Assembly: GCF_040529065.1 (NCBI RefSeq)
Contig: NZ_CP132343.1
Span: 310,001 to 374,000, forward strand
Direction: 5' to 3'
DNA: 64,000 bases
DNA from: Xanthomonas sacchari
GTDB taxonomy: Bacteria > Pseudomonadota > Gammaproteobacteria > Xanthomonadales > Xanthomonadaceae
Shown here: positions 8,693 to 18,539 of the stretch, one piece after another
Layout of the letters: every line of letters starts with the position of its first letter
How positions within the stretch are numbered: position 1 is the stretch's first letter
Made by a program: the position numbers and the translations under genes
The notes under the pieces: generated by a model
What the model was told of the DNA's origin: nothing
The model's database searches: none
Seen by the model: the letters and a program-made list of their open reading frames with translations, nothing else

Positions 8693-10894
8693 GTGGATGT
8701 CTCTCATTTGCTCGACGATCTGAACCCCGCCCAGCGCGAGGCCGTTTCCGCAGCGCCCGGCCACTACCTGGTCCTGGCCGGCGCCGGCTCCGGCAAGACG
8801 CGCGTGCTCACCCATCGCATCGCTTGGTTGCACCAGGTGCATGGCGTGCCGGTGCACGGGATCCTGGCGGTCACCTTCACCAACAAGGCCGCGGGCGAGA
8901 TGCGCCACCGCGCCGACCTGCAGCTGCGCAACGGCAGCCGCGGCATGTGGATCGGCACCTTCCACGGCCTGGCGCACCGCCTGCTGCGCCTGCACTGGCA
9001 GGACGCGAAGCTGCCGGAGAGCTTCCAGGTGCTCGACGCCGACGACCAGCTGCGGCTGGTCAAGCGCGTGGTGCAGCAACTGGAGCTGGACGAGGGCAAG
9101 TACCCGCCCAAGCAGATCGTGTGGTGGATCAACCAGCAGAAGGACGAAGGCCGCCGCGCCCAGCACATCCAGCCGGAACCGCGCGACGAGTGGGTCACCA
9201 CCCTGCGCAACGCCTACGCGCTGTACCAGGAGCGCTGCGACCGCGCCGGCCTGGTCGACTTCGCTGAACTGCTGCTGCGCGCGCACGAATTGTTGCGCGA
9301 CACCCCGGCGTTGCTGGCGCACTACCGCGCCCGCTTCGGCGAGATCCTGGTCGACGAATTCCAGGACACCAACGCCATCCAGTACGCCTTCGTGCGCGTG
9401 CTGGCCGGCGACAGCGGCCACGTGTTCGTGGTCGGCGACGACGACCAGGCGATCTACGGCTGGCGCGGCGCCAAGGTCGAGAACGTGCAGCGCTTCCTCA
9501 CCGATTTCCCCAGCGCGCAGACCATCCGCCTGGAGCAGAACTACCGTTCCAGCGCCAACATCCTCAACGCCGCCAACGCGGTGATCGCGCACAACCCCGA
9601 CCGCATCGGCAAGCAGCTGTGGACCGATTCGGGCGATGGCGAGCCGATCGACCTGTACGCCGCCTACAACGAGGTGGACGAGGCGCGCTACGTGGTCGAG
9701 CGCGTGCGCCAATGGGTGCGCGACGGCGGCAGCTACAGCGAGGCGGCGGTGCTCTACCGCAGCAACGCGCAGTCGCGCGCGTTCGAAGAGGCGCTGATCG
9801 CCGAACAGGTGCCGTACCGGGTCTATGGCGGCATGCGCTTCTTCGAGCGTGCCGAAATCAAGGACACCCTGGCCTATCTGCGCCTGGTCGCCAACCGCGC
9901 CGACGATGCGGCGTTCGAGCGTGCGGTCAACACGCCGCCGCGCGGCATCGGCGACCGCACCCTGGACGAAGTGCGGCGTTTGGCGCGCGCACAGTCGCTG
10001 TCGCTGTGGGCGGCGGCGCGACAGGCCGCGCAGCAGGGCGGCGACCTGGCCGCGCGTGCGCGCAACGCGCTGGGCCAGTTCCTCGGCCTGATCGAGCAAC
10101 TGGCCCTGGACGTGGCCGGGCTGCCGCTGCCCGAACAGATCGATCAGGTGCTGGCGCGCTCCACCCTGCGCGAGCACTGGGGCAAGGAGAGCCGCGGCGG
10201 GCTGGACTCGGAATCGCGCACCGACAACCTCGACGAACTGGTCTCGGTGGCCTCGCGCTTCGTGCGCGCCGACGGCGACGAGGACGCCGACGAAGGCCGC
10301 CAGGCGATGACCGAGCTGGTCGCGTTCCTGGCCTACGCCTCGCTGGAGGCCGGCGAAGGCCAGGCCCAGGCCGGCGAAGAAGGCGTGCAGCTGATGACCC
10401 TGCACTCGGCCAAGGGCCTGGAATTCCCGATCGTGTTCCTGGCCGGCATGGAAGACGGCCTGTTCCCCAGTGCGCGTTCGCTGGAAGAGAGCGGGCGCCT
10501 GGAGGAAGAGCGGCGCTTGGCCTACGTCGGCATCACCCGCGCCCGCCACAAGCTGGTGCTGAGCTATGCCGAGTCGCGGCGCATCCACGGCCAGGACAAC
10601 TACAACGTGCCCTCGCGCTTCCTGCGCGAGATCCCGCGCGAACTGCTGCACGAAGTGCGGCCGAAGGTGCAGGTCTCGCGCAGCGCCTCGCTGGGTGCGC
10701 CGCGCAGCCTCGGGCACAGCGTGATCGAGGCCCCGGCGATCAAGCTCGGTGCCAACGTGCAGCACCCCAAGTTCGGCGGCGGCGTGGTCATCGACTACGA
10801 AGGCAGCGGCGCCCACGCCCGCGTGCAGGTGCAGTTCGACGAGGCCGGCGCCAAGTGGCTGGTGATGGCGTACGCCAATCTGACGGTGTTGTAA
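8693..10894 (+). CDS. uvrD: ATP-dependent DNA helicase, UvrD/Rep superfamily 1
   Basis: 3'-5' DNA helicase for nucleotide excision and mismatch repair, 733 residues, close to the 720 of UvrD. Motifs in order: Walker A AGAGSGKT (residues 29-36), Ia TFTNKAAGEM, motif II LVDEFQDTN, III VGDDDQAIYGWRGA, V TLHSAKGLEF, VI YVGITRAR. The start is a GTG giving MDVSHLLDDLNPAQREAV, where conservation with Xanthomonas UvrD begins. The C terminus holds the Tudor-like tail (GANVQHPKFGGGVV) that binds RNA polymerase in UvrD/PcrA proteins, which favours UvrD over Rep. It appears monocistronic. Confidence 0.93.
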   Translation: MDVSHLLDDLNPAQREAVSAAPGHYLVLAGAGSGKTRVLTHRIAWLHQVHGVPVHGILAVTFTNKAAGEMRHRADLQLRNGSRGMWIGTFHGLAHRLLRLHWQDAKLPESFQVLDADDQLRLVKRVVQQLELDEGKYPPKQIVWWINQQKDEGRRAQHIQPEPRDEWVTTLRNAYALYQERCDRAGLVDFAELLLRAHELLRDTPALLAHYRARFGEILVDEFQDTNAIQYAFVRVLAGDSGHVFVVGDDDQAIYGWRGAKVENVQRFLTDFPSAQTIRLEQNYRSSANILNAANAVIAHNPDRIGKQLWTDSGDGEPIDLYAAYNEVDEARYVVERVRQWVRDGGSYSEAAVLYRSNAQSRAFEEALIAEQVPYRVYGGMRFFERAEIKDTLAYLRLVANRADDAAFERAVNTPPRGIGDRTLDEVRRLARAQSLSLWAAARQAAQQGGDLAARARNALGQFLGLIEQLALDVAGLPLPEQIDQVLARSTLREHWGKESRGGLDSESRTDNLDELVSVASRFVRADGDEDADEGRQAMTELVAFLAYASLEAGEGQAQAGEEGVQLMTLHSAKGLEFPIVFLAGMEDGLFPSARSLEESGRLEEERRLAYVGITRARHKLVLSYAESRRIHGQDNYNVPSRFLREIPRELLHEVRPKVQVSRSASLGAPRSLGHSVIEAPAIKLGANVQHPKFGGGVVIDYEGSGAHARVQVQFDEAGAKWLVMAYANLTVL

Positions 10895-10930
10895 GTGGCG
10901 GCAGCGGGCGGACCTCGTGCCGCCTCGCGA

Positions 10931-11527
10931 TCAGGGCGTGCGCTTGTGCGCGATGCAGATGCCGTCGCTGCCTGCGTTTTCGGCCTGATTGCACAAGTTC
11001 CAGCAGCGCTGCGTCGGCCGTGACCAGGCGCTGGCGATCCGCTCGCATTGGGTGATGGCGTCCTGCAGGTCGCTGGCGGATAGCCACCCGCACTCCATCG
11101 TGGGCAATGCCACGTGAGGCTCACTGATGGCAGTGTCACCCACGATCAGGATTGCGCGCTCCCCCTGGTTTTCGCGAAAGAACGTCGCCGCCTGCTGCGC
11201 CGATGCGCACTGCAACAGCACTGCGGCGACCTCATTGCGGTAAACGATGATGCGCAGCGCATCCGGGCGGTAGTCCAGGCGCGCCGCACCGCGATCCACG
11301 CAGATCTTTGAATTGTCGGCAGGCGATGCGAGCAGATGCCGATCCTGCTGCCGTGTCGTTGCCGAACACGGCATGCCGATCCAGACCCGCGGCGGTTCGC
11401 TGCGTGGGGGATGCGATGGTGATCCCGCTGCACCGCAGCCGCCGAGCAGGCTCGTCCAGACGGCCACGGCTGCCATCCTTGGTAGCCCGCGTTCTGATGT
11501 GCGCAGGCGACGCGTCACCCTGCGCAT
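10931..11527 (-). CDS. Hypothetical lipoprotein
   Basis: Unrecognised 198-residue product. A basic N terminus is followed by AVAVWTSLLGGC, a lipobox, so it is predicted to be a lipoprotein anchored at the Cys near residue 31. The mature part contains eight further Cys residues and a motif-poor alpha/beta-looking domain (DALRIIVYRNEVAAVLLQCASAQQAATFF). It sits three bases after another exported protein on the same strand and is likely co-transcribed. The ATG used gives a long but positively charged n-region; an ATG at 11476 would leave no positive charge. Confidence 0.55.
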   Translation of the reverse strand: MRRVTRRLRTSERGLPRMAAVAVWTSLLGGCGAAGSPSHPPRSEPPRVWIGMPCSATTRQQDRHLLASPADNSKICVDRGAARLDYRPDALRIIVYRNEVAAVLLQCASAQQAATFFRENQGERAILIVGDTAISEPHVALPTMECGWLSASDLQDAITQCERIASAWSRPTQRCWNLCNQAENAGSDGICIAHKRTP

Positions 11528-11530
11528 GCG

Positions 11531-12025
11531 TCAGCGCTGCGACGCTGCGATGCGGGTGAAGTAGTTGGTGCGCATCGTCGGCGTGCCGTCCGGTGCGAAT
11601 GCGGACACGGTCTCGGTCATCGAGCGGCCGTCGGCGGCGACGGTGTAGATGCGGGTCGAGGCCACGCTCCTGTCCTTGGCCAGCATCATCACCAGTACGT
11701 TGGGCGCGGGCATCTGCAGGGCGAAGACATCGGCCTCGAAGTTGTTCTTCACCGGCGTGGCGCGGCCATCGAGCGCGGCGACGCCTTCGGCATGCATGGT
11801 GCCGCCGCCCTGTTCGGCAATGTCGACCTTGACCGCCCACTTGCCCTTGCCCGCCTCGCTGAAGCGTAGGGTGACGGCCTTGGGCCGATCCTGGGGCGCC
11901 CGATCCAGGCGCGCCACGTCAACGGCCCAGTTGCCGAGCAGGGGCGAGGGCGCAACGGGTGCGGCGGATGCTGACAGACACGGCGACAGCAGCGTCGCGA
12001 GCGCGACGGCGAACAGCGGTTTCAT
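11531..12025 (-). CDS. Hypothetical secreted protein
   Basis: 164 residues with a clear Sec signal (MKPLFAVALATLLSPCLSASAAP). The mature domain starts LLGNWAVDVARLDRAPQDRPKAVTLRFSEA and looks like a lipocalin-like beta barrel of the type that reports GxW near its N terminus, although no family is certain. The ATG is preceded by GGGAGGTCGC, a strong ribosome-binding site. It lies directly upstream of the lipoprotein gene on the same strand. Confidence 0.65.
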   Translation of the reverse strand: MKPLFAVALATLLSPCLSASAAPVAPSPLLGNWAVDVARLDRAPQDRPKAVTLRFSEAGKGKWAVKVDIAEQGGGTMHAEGVAALDGRATPVKNNFEADVFALQMPAPNVLVMMLAKDRSVASTRIYTVAADGRSMTETVSAFAPDGTPTMRTNYFTRIAASQR

Positions 12026-12241
12026 GCGACCTCCCGGGAATGGTGTGCGGCGATGAGGACAGCCAATGGTGTGCGCTGCGCGCGTTCGCTCGGTCGACCG
12101 TGCCGGGGTGCCGAAGAGCGCATCCGTGCGGCGGCATGACCGTCCTGCTCCAGGACGCGTGCGCTGCGACGCTAGCACCGCAGGCGCAGCGCAACAAGTA
12201 CGGTGGTCACGGGTCTGGATCCACCGCGCACACGGCCTCGT

Positions 12242-13171
12242 TCAGCCCGCGCCGCGCCGTCGCCGCGCCTCCAGCAGCGCATAGCCGGCACAGGCCAGCA
12301 GCAGCGGGCCGAGGTAGTAGAAGGCGCGATAGGCCAGCAATGCCGCCAACAGTTTCGCTTGCGGCGCCTGCGTCCCGAGCAGCGGCAGCACCACCGCTTC
12401 CAGCACGCCGATGCCGGCCGGCACGTGGGCGATGGCGGTGGCTACGGCCGCCGCCAGCAGTGCGCCGAGCACCGAGAGGTAGGCCACGCCGGCCGGCATC
12501 AGCACGTACAGCAAGGCGCCCATCAGCGCCCAGTTGCCGGTGCCCAGGCCGAGTTGCAGCAGCGCCAGCGGCAACGGCGGCAGGTGCAGCACGTGGCCGC
12601 GCACCTGCAGCGTGCGGCCATGCGCGCGCTGGCAGGCGATCAGATACGCCAGCACTGCGGCCAGCATCGCGGCGCCGATCCAGGGCAGTGCCGCGCCGCT
12701 CAGCGGCCACTGTGCCGGCATGCGCAGGCGCCCGCTGACCAGCAGCACGCCGGTCAGCAGCAGATAGCCTGCCCAGTTGGTGGCGATGGCGAAGCCGACC
12801 ACGCGGCTGATCGTCGCCAGGCCCAGCCCTGCGCGTCCGTACAGACGGTAGCGGATCGCGGTGCCGCCGATCAGCGCGCCGACATTCAGGCTGAACGCGT
12901 AGGCGATGTCCGCGATCGCCATGACCCGTGGCGTCGGCAGCGCATGCGCGGCGTAGCGTCGCGCGGCCAGATCGTAGCCGGCATACAACAGATAACTGGC
13001 CAGGGTCACCCCGGTCGCGGCGGCCAGGGTGCCGGCACCGTAACCGGCGAGGGTGGTGCCGACTTGCGCCCAGTCCACCGTGCGCGCCGAACGTACCAGC
13101 AGGATCGCCACCAGGACCAGGAAGGCCAGGTAGGCGATGCGACGCAGCAGGCGCCAGTGCGTGCGGCTCAT
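12242..13171 (-). CDS. UPF0104/YbhN-like integral membrane protein (LPG synthase TM domain)
   Basis: 309-residue polytopic protein of the lysylphosphatidylglycerol-synthase transmembrane-region family, with 7-8 hydrophobic helices and the family stretch SLNVGALIGGTAIRYRLYGRAGLG. It lacks the aminoacyl-transferase C-terminal domain, so it is the flippase-like half only. Its ATG overlaps the stop of the PLD gene (ATGA). In E. coli the same three genes are ybhP-clsB-ybhN, where YbhN is linked to inner-to-outer membrane lipid or cardiolipin traffic; that role is carried over by homology and gene order. Confidence 0.85.
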   Translation of the reverse strand: MSRTHWRLLRRIAYLAFLVLVAILLVRSARTVDWAQVGTTLAGYGAGTLAAATGVTLASYLLYAGYDLAARRYAAHALPTPRVMAIADIAYAFSLNVGALIGGTAIRYRLYGRAGLGLATISRVVGFAIATNWAGYLLLTGVLLVSGRLRMPAQWPLSGAALPWIGAAMLAAVLAYLIACQRAHGRTLQVRGHVLHLPPLPLALLQLGLGTGNWALMGALLYVLMPAGVAYLSVLGALLAAAVATAIAHVPAGIGVLEAVVLPLLGTQAPQAKLLAALLAYRAFYYLGPLLLACAGYALLEARRRRGAG

Positions 13172-14373
13172 GGCGCGTGCCGGCGGCGCCGCAGCACCGC
13201 GGTGCGCGGCGTGCGCTTGGGCAGTCGGCTGGCCCACTGCGGCACGTTGCGCAGCAGGTGGAACAGCAGCGGCCGCAGCAGCGGTTGCCAGAAGCGCCCG
13301 CGCGGCACCTGCGCCGGCACGACTTCGCGGCAGTGCCGTTGCATCAGCCGTTGCAGGCGCCCGTGCAGGTCGCGCGCAAAGGCGGCATCGCGGATCACCA
13401 GGTTGGCTTCCAGGTTCAGCGCCAGGCTCAGCGGATCCAGGTTGCTCGATCCCACCGTGCTCCAGTGGCCGTCGATCACCGCGACCTTGCCGTGGAACGG
13501 GCGCTCGCAGTATTCGAAGATCTGCACGCCGGCATCGACCAGATGCCGGTACAGCGCGCGTGCGGCGAACAGCGCCAGCGGCGTGTCCGGCTGGCCCTGG
13601 AAGATCAGCCTCACCGCCACCCCGCGGCGCGCAGCGGCGCACAGGTCGCGCAGGAAGCCGTAGCCGGGGAAGAAGTAGGCGTTGGCGATCACGATCTCGT
13701 GCCGCGCGTTGCGGAATGCCTGCCGGTAGGCGCGCTCGATGCTGCGCGAGCGGCCGGCATTGTCGCGCGGCAGGAAGCACACCTCGGCCGCGCCGGCGGG
13801 CGGCACATCGACCTGCTCCTGCGGCACCCACCCCGCACCGGTGCCGTGGGTGGCCAGGGTCCGGCGCACGAACGCGACCATGTCCGCCACTACCGGGCCT
13901 TGTACCTCCACTGCGTAGTCCTGTTTCGCCTCCGGGCCGAAATCGGCCAGGTGATCGGCCGACCAGTTGATGCCGCCGATCATGCCGATCCGCCCGTCCA
14001 CCACCAGCAGCTTGCGGTGCATGCGTCGGAACACGTTCAGGCGCACGCCGAGCAGGCTCGGCTGCTGGTCGAACAGGCGCAGTTCGGCGCCGGCCTCGGT
14101 CAGTTCGCGCACGAAACCGGGCGAGAGATCCGGCGAGCCGAACGCATCCACCAGCAGGTGCACGCGCACGCCGCGGCTCGCGGCCGCGACCAGGTGGTCC
14201 TTCAACGCCAGGCCGACCTTGTCCTCGAACCAGATGAAGGTCTCCAGCAGCACCTCGTGCCGGGCCGCGTCGATCGCGGCGAAGGCGCGCGGGAAGTACG
14301 CATCGCCGTTCTCCAGCAACTGCAGGCGGTGGCCCTGGCGCCAGCGCGTGTCGCGGTCCGCTGCTCGCTTCAC
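13168..14373 (-). CDS. clsB: ClsB-type cardiolipin synthase (phospholipase D family)
   Basis: 401-residue PLD-family enzyme without N-terminal membrane helices, as in ClsB. Two HKD motifs are visible: MHRKLLVVDGRIGMIGGIN and HGKVAVIDGHWSTVGSSNLD. The start is a GTG (MKRAADRDTRWRQ) whose GTGA overlaps the stop of the upstream nuclease-fold gene; no ATG lies near the conserved N terminus. It is flanked by ybhP-like and ybhN-like genes with four-base overlaps on both sides, so the three are made from one coupled mRNA. It makes cardiolipin or related phospholipids; the headgroup donor is not deducible. Confidence 0.87.
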   Translation of the reverse strand: MKRAADRDTRWRQGHRLQLLENGDAYFPRAFAAIDAARHEVLLETFIWFEDKVGLALKDHLVAAASRGVRVHLLVDAFGSPDLSPGFVRELTEAGAELRLFDQQPSLLGVRLNVFRRMHRKLLVVDGRIGMIGGINWSADHLADFGPEAKQDYAVEVQGPVVADMVAFVRRTLATHGTGAGWVPQEQVDVPPAGAAEVCFLPRDNAGRSRSIERAYRQAFRNARHEIVIANAYFFPGYGFLRDLCAAARRGVAVRLIFQGQPDTPLALFAARALYRHLVDAGVQIFEYCERPFHGKVAVIDGHWSTVGSSNLDPLSLALNLEANLVIRDAAFARDLHGRLQRLMQRHCREVVPAQVPRGRFWQPLLRPLLFHLLRNVPQWASRLPKRTPRTAVLRRRRHAP

Positions 14374-15110
14374 AGCACGATCCTGGCATACAGCGGGGCG
14401 TGGTCGGACAAGTGCGACCACGGCCGGCCGGTCAACACCCGTGCGGCCTCGATGCGCACGTTGCGCACATAGATGCGGTCCAGCGGCAACAGCGGCCAGC
14501 GCGCCGGGAAGCTGCGCGCCACGCGCCCGTGCAGCTGCGCGAAGGCTTCGGTCAGGCCGTGCCGCTGCAGCAGCGGATGCCCGCGCTGGCGCCAGTCGTT
14601 GAAGTCGCCGGCGACGATCAGCGGCGCCTGCGCCGGCAGTTCGGCGATCAATGCGCCGAGCAGGCCGATCTGCCGGCGCCGGTGCGCCTCGCGCAGGCCC
14701 AGGTGCACGCAGATCGCGTGCACCGTCTCGGCGTGCCCGGGAACCTCCAGTACCGCATGCAGCAGCCCGCGGTGTTCGTGGCCGGCGATGGAGACGTCGC
14801 GGTTGACGAAGGAGGCGATCGGGAAGCGCGACAGCAGCGCGTTGCCGTGGTGCCCATGCGGATACACCGCATTGCGGCCGTAGGCGAACTGGGGCCACAG
14901 CGTATCGGCAAGGAATTCGTACTGGCTCTGCGCCGGCCAGTCGGCGTGGCGGCCGGCATGCAGCTGGTGTTCGCCCAGCACTTCCTGCAGGAACACCAGG
15001 TCCGCGGGCAGGGCGCGGATCGCCGCGCGCAGTTCCGGCAGCATGAAGCGCCGCTTCAGCACGCTGAAGCCCATGTGCGCATTGATGGTCAGCAACTCGA
15101 TCGCAGGCAT
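14370..15110 (-). CDS. Endonuclease/exonuclease/phosphatase-fold protein, YbhP-like
   Basis: 246 residues with the EEP (DNase I-like) fold: LLTINAHMG at the N terminus (metal-binding Asn), FLQEVLGEHQ (catalytic Glu), VAGDFNDWRQRGHP in the middle and LSDHAPLYARI with the terminal His. It has no signal peptide. It is the first gene of the ybhP-clsB-ybhN-like unit and overlaps clsB by four bases, so a phosphoester substrate in lipid metabolism is more likely than DNA. The exact substrate is unknown. Confidence 0.82.
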   Translation of the reverse strand: MPAIELLTINAHMGFSVLKRRFMLPELRAAIRALPADLVFLQEVLGEHQLHAGRHADWPAQSQYEFLADTLWPQFAYGRNAVYPHGHHGNALLSRFPIASFVNRDVSIAGHEHRGLLHAVLEVPGHAETVHAICVHLGLREAHRRRQIGLLGALIAELPAQAPLIVAGDFNDWRQRGHPLLQRHGLTEAFAQLHGRVARSFPARWPLLPLDRIYVRNVRIEAARVLTGRPWSHLSDHAPLYARIVL

Positions 15111-15228
15111 GCCGGGGCAGGACGGACGTTACGCCTGCCATTGTCGTCAGCGTCCGCGTGCGGCGCGTGACGGTGTCGCGTCGCGCATTTGCCGCCGCTG
15201 CATTGCCGGCAGCGGCGGCGGTGTCGGC

Positions 15229-17166
15229 TCAGCGCCGTGCGGCGATGATCTTGCTCAGGTAGTCCGGCGTGCCCTCGACCCGCACCAGATGCGGATACTG
15301 CAGGCCGTCGTGGTAGTTCACCGGCACGTCGCGCACGCCGCCCTGGTACTTGAGCGTCAGCACGATCGGCGCGCTGCCGCCCTTGGCGTCGGCGATGGCC
15401 TGCTTGAGCGTGTCGCGCGAGTAGTCCTGGCCGTTGACCGCCAGCACCGTGGCGCCGCTGCTGACCCCGGCCTTGAACGCCGGGCCGTCCCACAGCACGT
15501 CGTTGATGCTGGCGTCGTCGTTCATCACCAGGCCGATCGACCAGGCGAAGTTGTAGCGGTGCCGCGCCGACTGGTGGCGGCCGTCGTACTGCTTCTCGAA
15601 TGCGCTGGGCTGGTCGGTGTACACCAGCTTCCAGCCGCTGGCCTGCAGGCCTTCCAGCAGCGGCGGATCCACCTGGTAGACGCGGCGGTTGATGTAATCG
15701 GCCCAGTCGTAGTGGACCACGCCGTCGAGCGCGGCGACGACGTCGTCGAAGGTGTAGGTCTTGACCGCGAAACTGCCGTCGTCGATGCCGAAGAACGCCT
15801 TGGCCACGTCGTCCAGCGACTTGCGCCCGCCGCTCATCGCGCGCAGCTTGGCGTCCACCGCCAGCCACACCATCTGTCCGCCGCTGTAGTAGTCCTCGCT
15901 CATCTGCCAGCTGCGGTAGGGCAGCGGGGACCGGTGCGCGGCGGTGGGGTCGTTGGTGGTGTCCTCCAGCGAGCGCCAGCGGAAGCCGGCGCGGTTGCGG
16001 TCGTAGTTGGCCGCGGTCATCGCCAACGCATCGCGGAACTGTTGCGGCGTCCACATCCCGGCGCGCGCGGTCAGCACATAACCCCAGTACTGGGTCTGGC
16101 CTTCGTAGACCCATAGCAGCGAGTCGCCCATCGGCACGTTGAAGGTCGGCGTCCACAGGTCGGCCGGGCGCCGGAACTTGCCGTTCCACGAGTGCGTGTA
16201 CTCGTGCGCCAGCAGGTCGCGGTCCGGCGCGTTCTCGTCCCAGGCGCTGAAGTAGTCGGCAGCCAGTCCGTTCTCGCTGGACTGGTGGTGCTCCAGGCCG
16301 TTGCCGCCCAGCACGTCCGACAGCGAGAACAGGAAGTCGTAATGCGCGTAGTGGTGCGAGCCGAACAGCTTGATCGCCTGCACCGGCAGGTTGCGGTGCG
16401 CCTGCAGCTGCTCGGCGCTGATGTCCAGGAACCGCGGCGCGTCGGCGACCACGTCCAGATGCACCGGCGCGCCGCCGGCCGGGGTCAGGTCCACGCGCTT
16501 GAAGTAGCGCCCGGCGTAGATCGGCGAGTCGACCAGGGTGGTGAAGTCCACCGGCTTGAAGGTGGTGGTGGCGCCGTTGCGGCTGGCGGTCTCCAGCGCG
16601 GTGCCGAATTCCCAGCCGGCCGGCAGGGTCACGCTCGGCGCCACGGTGATGCCGCGGGTGTCGTGGCCGGCCGGGTACAGCGCCACCTTGTTCCACTCCA
16701 GCTGCAGCATCCTGTCGGTCATCTCGAAACCGTCGTCGCGCGGCGACAGGTACTGGAAGCTGGCGTCGATCGCGCTCACGCCCTGCGGCACGTCGACGTG
16801 GAAGCTGTACACGTCGAAGGTGTCGCGGCGCCACGGCAGCGGCTTGCCGTTGGCGGTGAGGGTGAGGCCGGCCAGCATCGCCACCGGCCCGCTCGGCGAA
16901 TGGTCGCCGGGGATCCACTGCGGGTACTGCAGGGTCAGCCGCCCGGCGCTGACCGGGATGGTCTCGTGCACGCGGTAGATGCCTTGGCGCACGTCGCCGG
17001 CGTCCACCTGCAGGGTCAGCGTGCCGGGATAGGGCGTGTCCTGCGGTGCCGGCACGTCGGGCGTGCGCACCACCTGCGCCTGCGCAGCGCCGGCGAGCGC
17101 AAGACCGATGCCGAGGACCAGCGCCCGGCGGGCGCGACGGGAGACGGGAAAAGCGGTGGCGGACAT
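15229..17166 (-). CDS. M61-family (glycyl aminopeptidase-like) metallopeptidase with PDZ domain
   Basis: Exported zinc peptidase of 645 residues. A signal peptide (ending AGAAQAQ, about residue 31) is followed by the M61 N-terminal beta domain, the conserved GLEHHQS and the zinc site HEYTHSWNGK (HExxH at 321-325), then a catalytic domain with the downstream Glu in WVYEGQTQYWG. The last about 100 residues form a PDZ-like module (SIGLVMNDDASINDVLWDGPAFKAGV). Family members cleave N-terminal Gly/Ala. The ATG giving MSATAFPVSRRARR is chosen because the signal peptide starts there. It has no operon partner. Confidence 0.9.
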   Translation of the reverse strand: MSATAFPVSRRARRALVLGIGLALAGAAQAQVVRTPDVPAPQDTPYPGTLTLQVDAGDVRQGIYRVHETIPVSAGRLTLQYPQWIPGDHSPSGPVAMLAGLTLTANGKPLPWRRDTFDVYSFHVDVPQGVSAIDASFQYLSPRDDGFEMTDRMLQLEWNKVALYPAGHDTRGITVAPSVTLPAGWEFGTALETASRNGATTTFKPVDFTTLVDSPIYAGRYFKRVDLTPAGGAPVHLDVVADAPRFLDISAEQLQAHRNLPVQAIKLFGSHHYAHYDFLFSLSDVLGGNGLEHHQSSENGLAADYFSAWDENAPDRDLLAHEYTHSWNGKFRRPADLWTPTFNVPMGDSLLWVYEGQTQYWGYVLTARAGMWTPQQFRDALAMTAANYDRNRAGFRWRSLEDTTNDPTAAHRSPLPYRSWQMSEDYYSGGQMVWLAVDAKLRAMSGGRKSLDDVAKAFFGIDDGSFAVKTYTFDDVVAALDGVVHYDWADYINRRVYQVDPPLLEGLQASGWKLVYTDQPSAFEKQYDGRHQSARHRYNFAWSIGLVMNDDASINDVLWDGPAFKAGVSSGATVLAVNGQDYSRDTLKQAIADAKGGSAPIVLTLKYQGGVRDVPVNYHDGLQYPHLVRVEGTPDYLSKIIAARR

Positions 17167-17458
17167 GCGCGGCTCCGGGAGCGGGATGGGATGCGAAGCG
17201 CGGAACGTTAGCACCTGCCGCCGTCGCCGGCGCACTTGCCCGGCCCGGTCACGCAGGTGCCAGGCAATGCCGTTCATCCCGGTGCCACGGCTCCCGGGCT
17301 GTGATCCCGGGAAGACCGCGCGACAGCGGTATCCCTCGAGCGCCTGGCGACAGCGTTGGTCGTCCGGCTCTGTCCCACTGTGGACGGCCACCAAGTGCGC
17401 AACCCCTGGACTCCGGTTGCATCGCAGCTTCGGTATTGCAGCCGGAGAGCGTGCCGCC

Positions 17459-17755
17459 TCAGTCCTTCAGCGCCCCGTCGCTCGGATCGCTGGCGGCATA
17501 GGTCGAGGTCGGCAACTCCGCATCATGCGGATGCCGCAACGCCTCCCGCAGCGGCGCCGGCAGGTGCTCGACCGCCAGGATCACCTTGCCGAAGTGCACG
17601 TCGCGCACCGCGCTCGCCGGCACCACGAAGTCGCCGCCGTTCTCGATATTGACGACGAACGTGGCGCCGCCGTCGCGCACCTCGCGTACCGCACCCACAC
17701 CGACCTCGCCATCGGCGACGAACACCATCTGACCTGCTTCCACACGTTCGGACAT
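17459..17755 (-). CDS. PRC-barrel/DUF2171-like small protein
   Basis: 98 residues, cytoplasmic. The N-terminal 60 residues read [22 protein letters not shown] and end [16 protein letters not shown], the beta-rich pattern of DUF2171/PRC-barrel proteins. The C-terminal tail is less conserved. The ATG gives [10 protein letters not shown]; upstream in-frame sequence is basic and repetitive and unlikely to be coding. It is divergent from the acetyltransferase gene. Function unknown, often associated with stress. Confidence 0.7.
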   Translation of the reverse strand: MSERVEAGQMVFVADGEVGVGAVREVRDGGATFVVNIENGGDFVVPASAVRDVHFGKVILAVEHLPAPLREALRHPHDAELPTSTYAASDPSDGALKD

Positions 17756-17976
17756 CGCGCACCGCCTTTGTCTGGGAGAGAGTCCACGCGGGCTGGAATG
17801 CGCCGGCACGGGCGTTCGATGATCGGACGCGTAGGCGTTGCTGGAGGGTGAATGCGGCGTGGTCTGTGGGTCACGACGTGGCCGTGGCTGCGGCCTGCGC
17901 GTTGCCGCCAGGGACACGCGCTGTGACGCAGCGCGATGCGATCATTCCCGTTCGACCACTGCCTGGGAGGGCAAGG

Positions 17977-18537
17977 ATGCGAAGCGAAAAAGAGAAGATG
18001 CTGGCCGGCGAGGCGTATCGCCCCAACGACGCGCAACTGCAGGCCGAGCAGGACGCGGCCAGCGCCTGGATGCGGCGCTACAACGCGGCGCTGGCCGAAC
18101 CGCCGGCACGGCGGCACGCATTGCTGGTCGAAGGACTGGGTTCGGTGGGACGCGGCGCGGTGGTGCGGCCGCCGTTCCATTGCGACTACGGCTACAACAT
18201 CCACCTCGGCGAGGACGTGTTCCTCAACTTCAACTGCGTGATCCTCGACGTGGCGCCGGTGCATATCGGCGCCGGCACCCAGATCGGGCCGGCGGTGCAG
18301 CTATACGCCGCCGATCATCCGCGCGAGGCCGCGCAGCGCGCCGAGGGGCTGGAGCTGGGGCGGCCGGTCATGATCGGGCGCAATGTCTGGATCGGCGGTG
18401 GCGCGATCGTGCTGCCGGGCGTGACCATCGGCGACGACGCGGTGATCGGCGCCGGCAGCGTGGTCACCCGCGACGTGCCGGCCGGCGCGCGCGTGGCCGG
18501 CAATCCGGCACGCCCGCTGAAGCCGCACAGCGACTGA
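17977..18537 (+). CDS. Sugar O-acetyltransferase (maltose acetyltransferase-like)
   Basis: 186-residue acetyl-CoA-dependent O-acetyltransferase of the left-handed beta-helix (hexapeptide) family. The N-terminal Mac domain ([18 protein letters not shown]) and the repeats [30 protein letters not shown] define the maltose/galactoside acetyltransferase group; the catalytic His is in AADHPREA. The length matches the about 185 residues of Maa. The ATG lies behind GGGAGGGCAAGG. The physiological acceptor sugar is unknown. Confidence 0.9.
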   Translation: MRSEKEKMLAGEAYRPNDAQLQAEQDAASAWMRRYNAALAEPPARRHALLVEGLGSVGRGAVVRPPFHCDYGYNIHLGEDVFLNFNCVILDVAPVHIGAGTQIGPAVQLYAADHPREAAQRAEGLELGRPVMIGRNVWIGGGAIVLPGVTIGDDAVIGAGSVVTRDVPAGARVAGNPARPLKPHSD

Positions 18538-18539
18538 AT

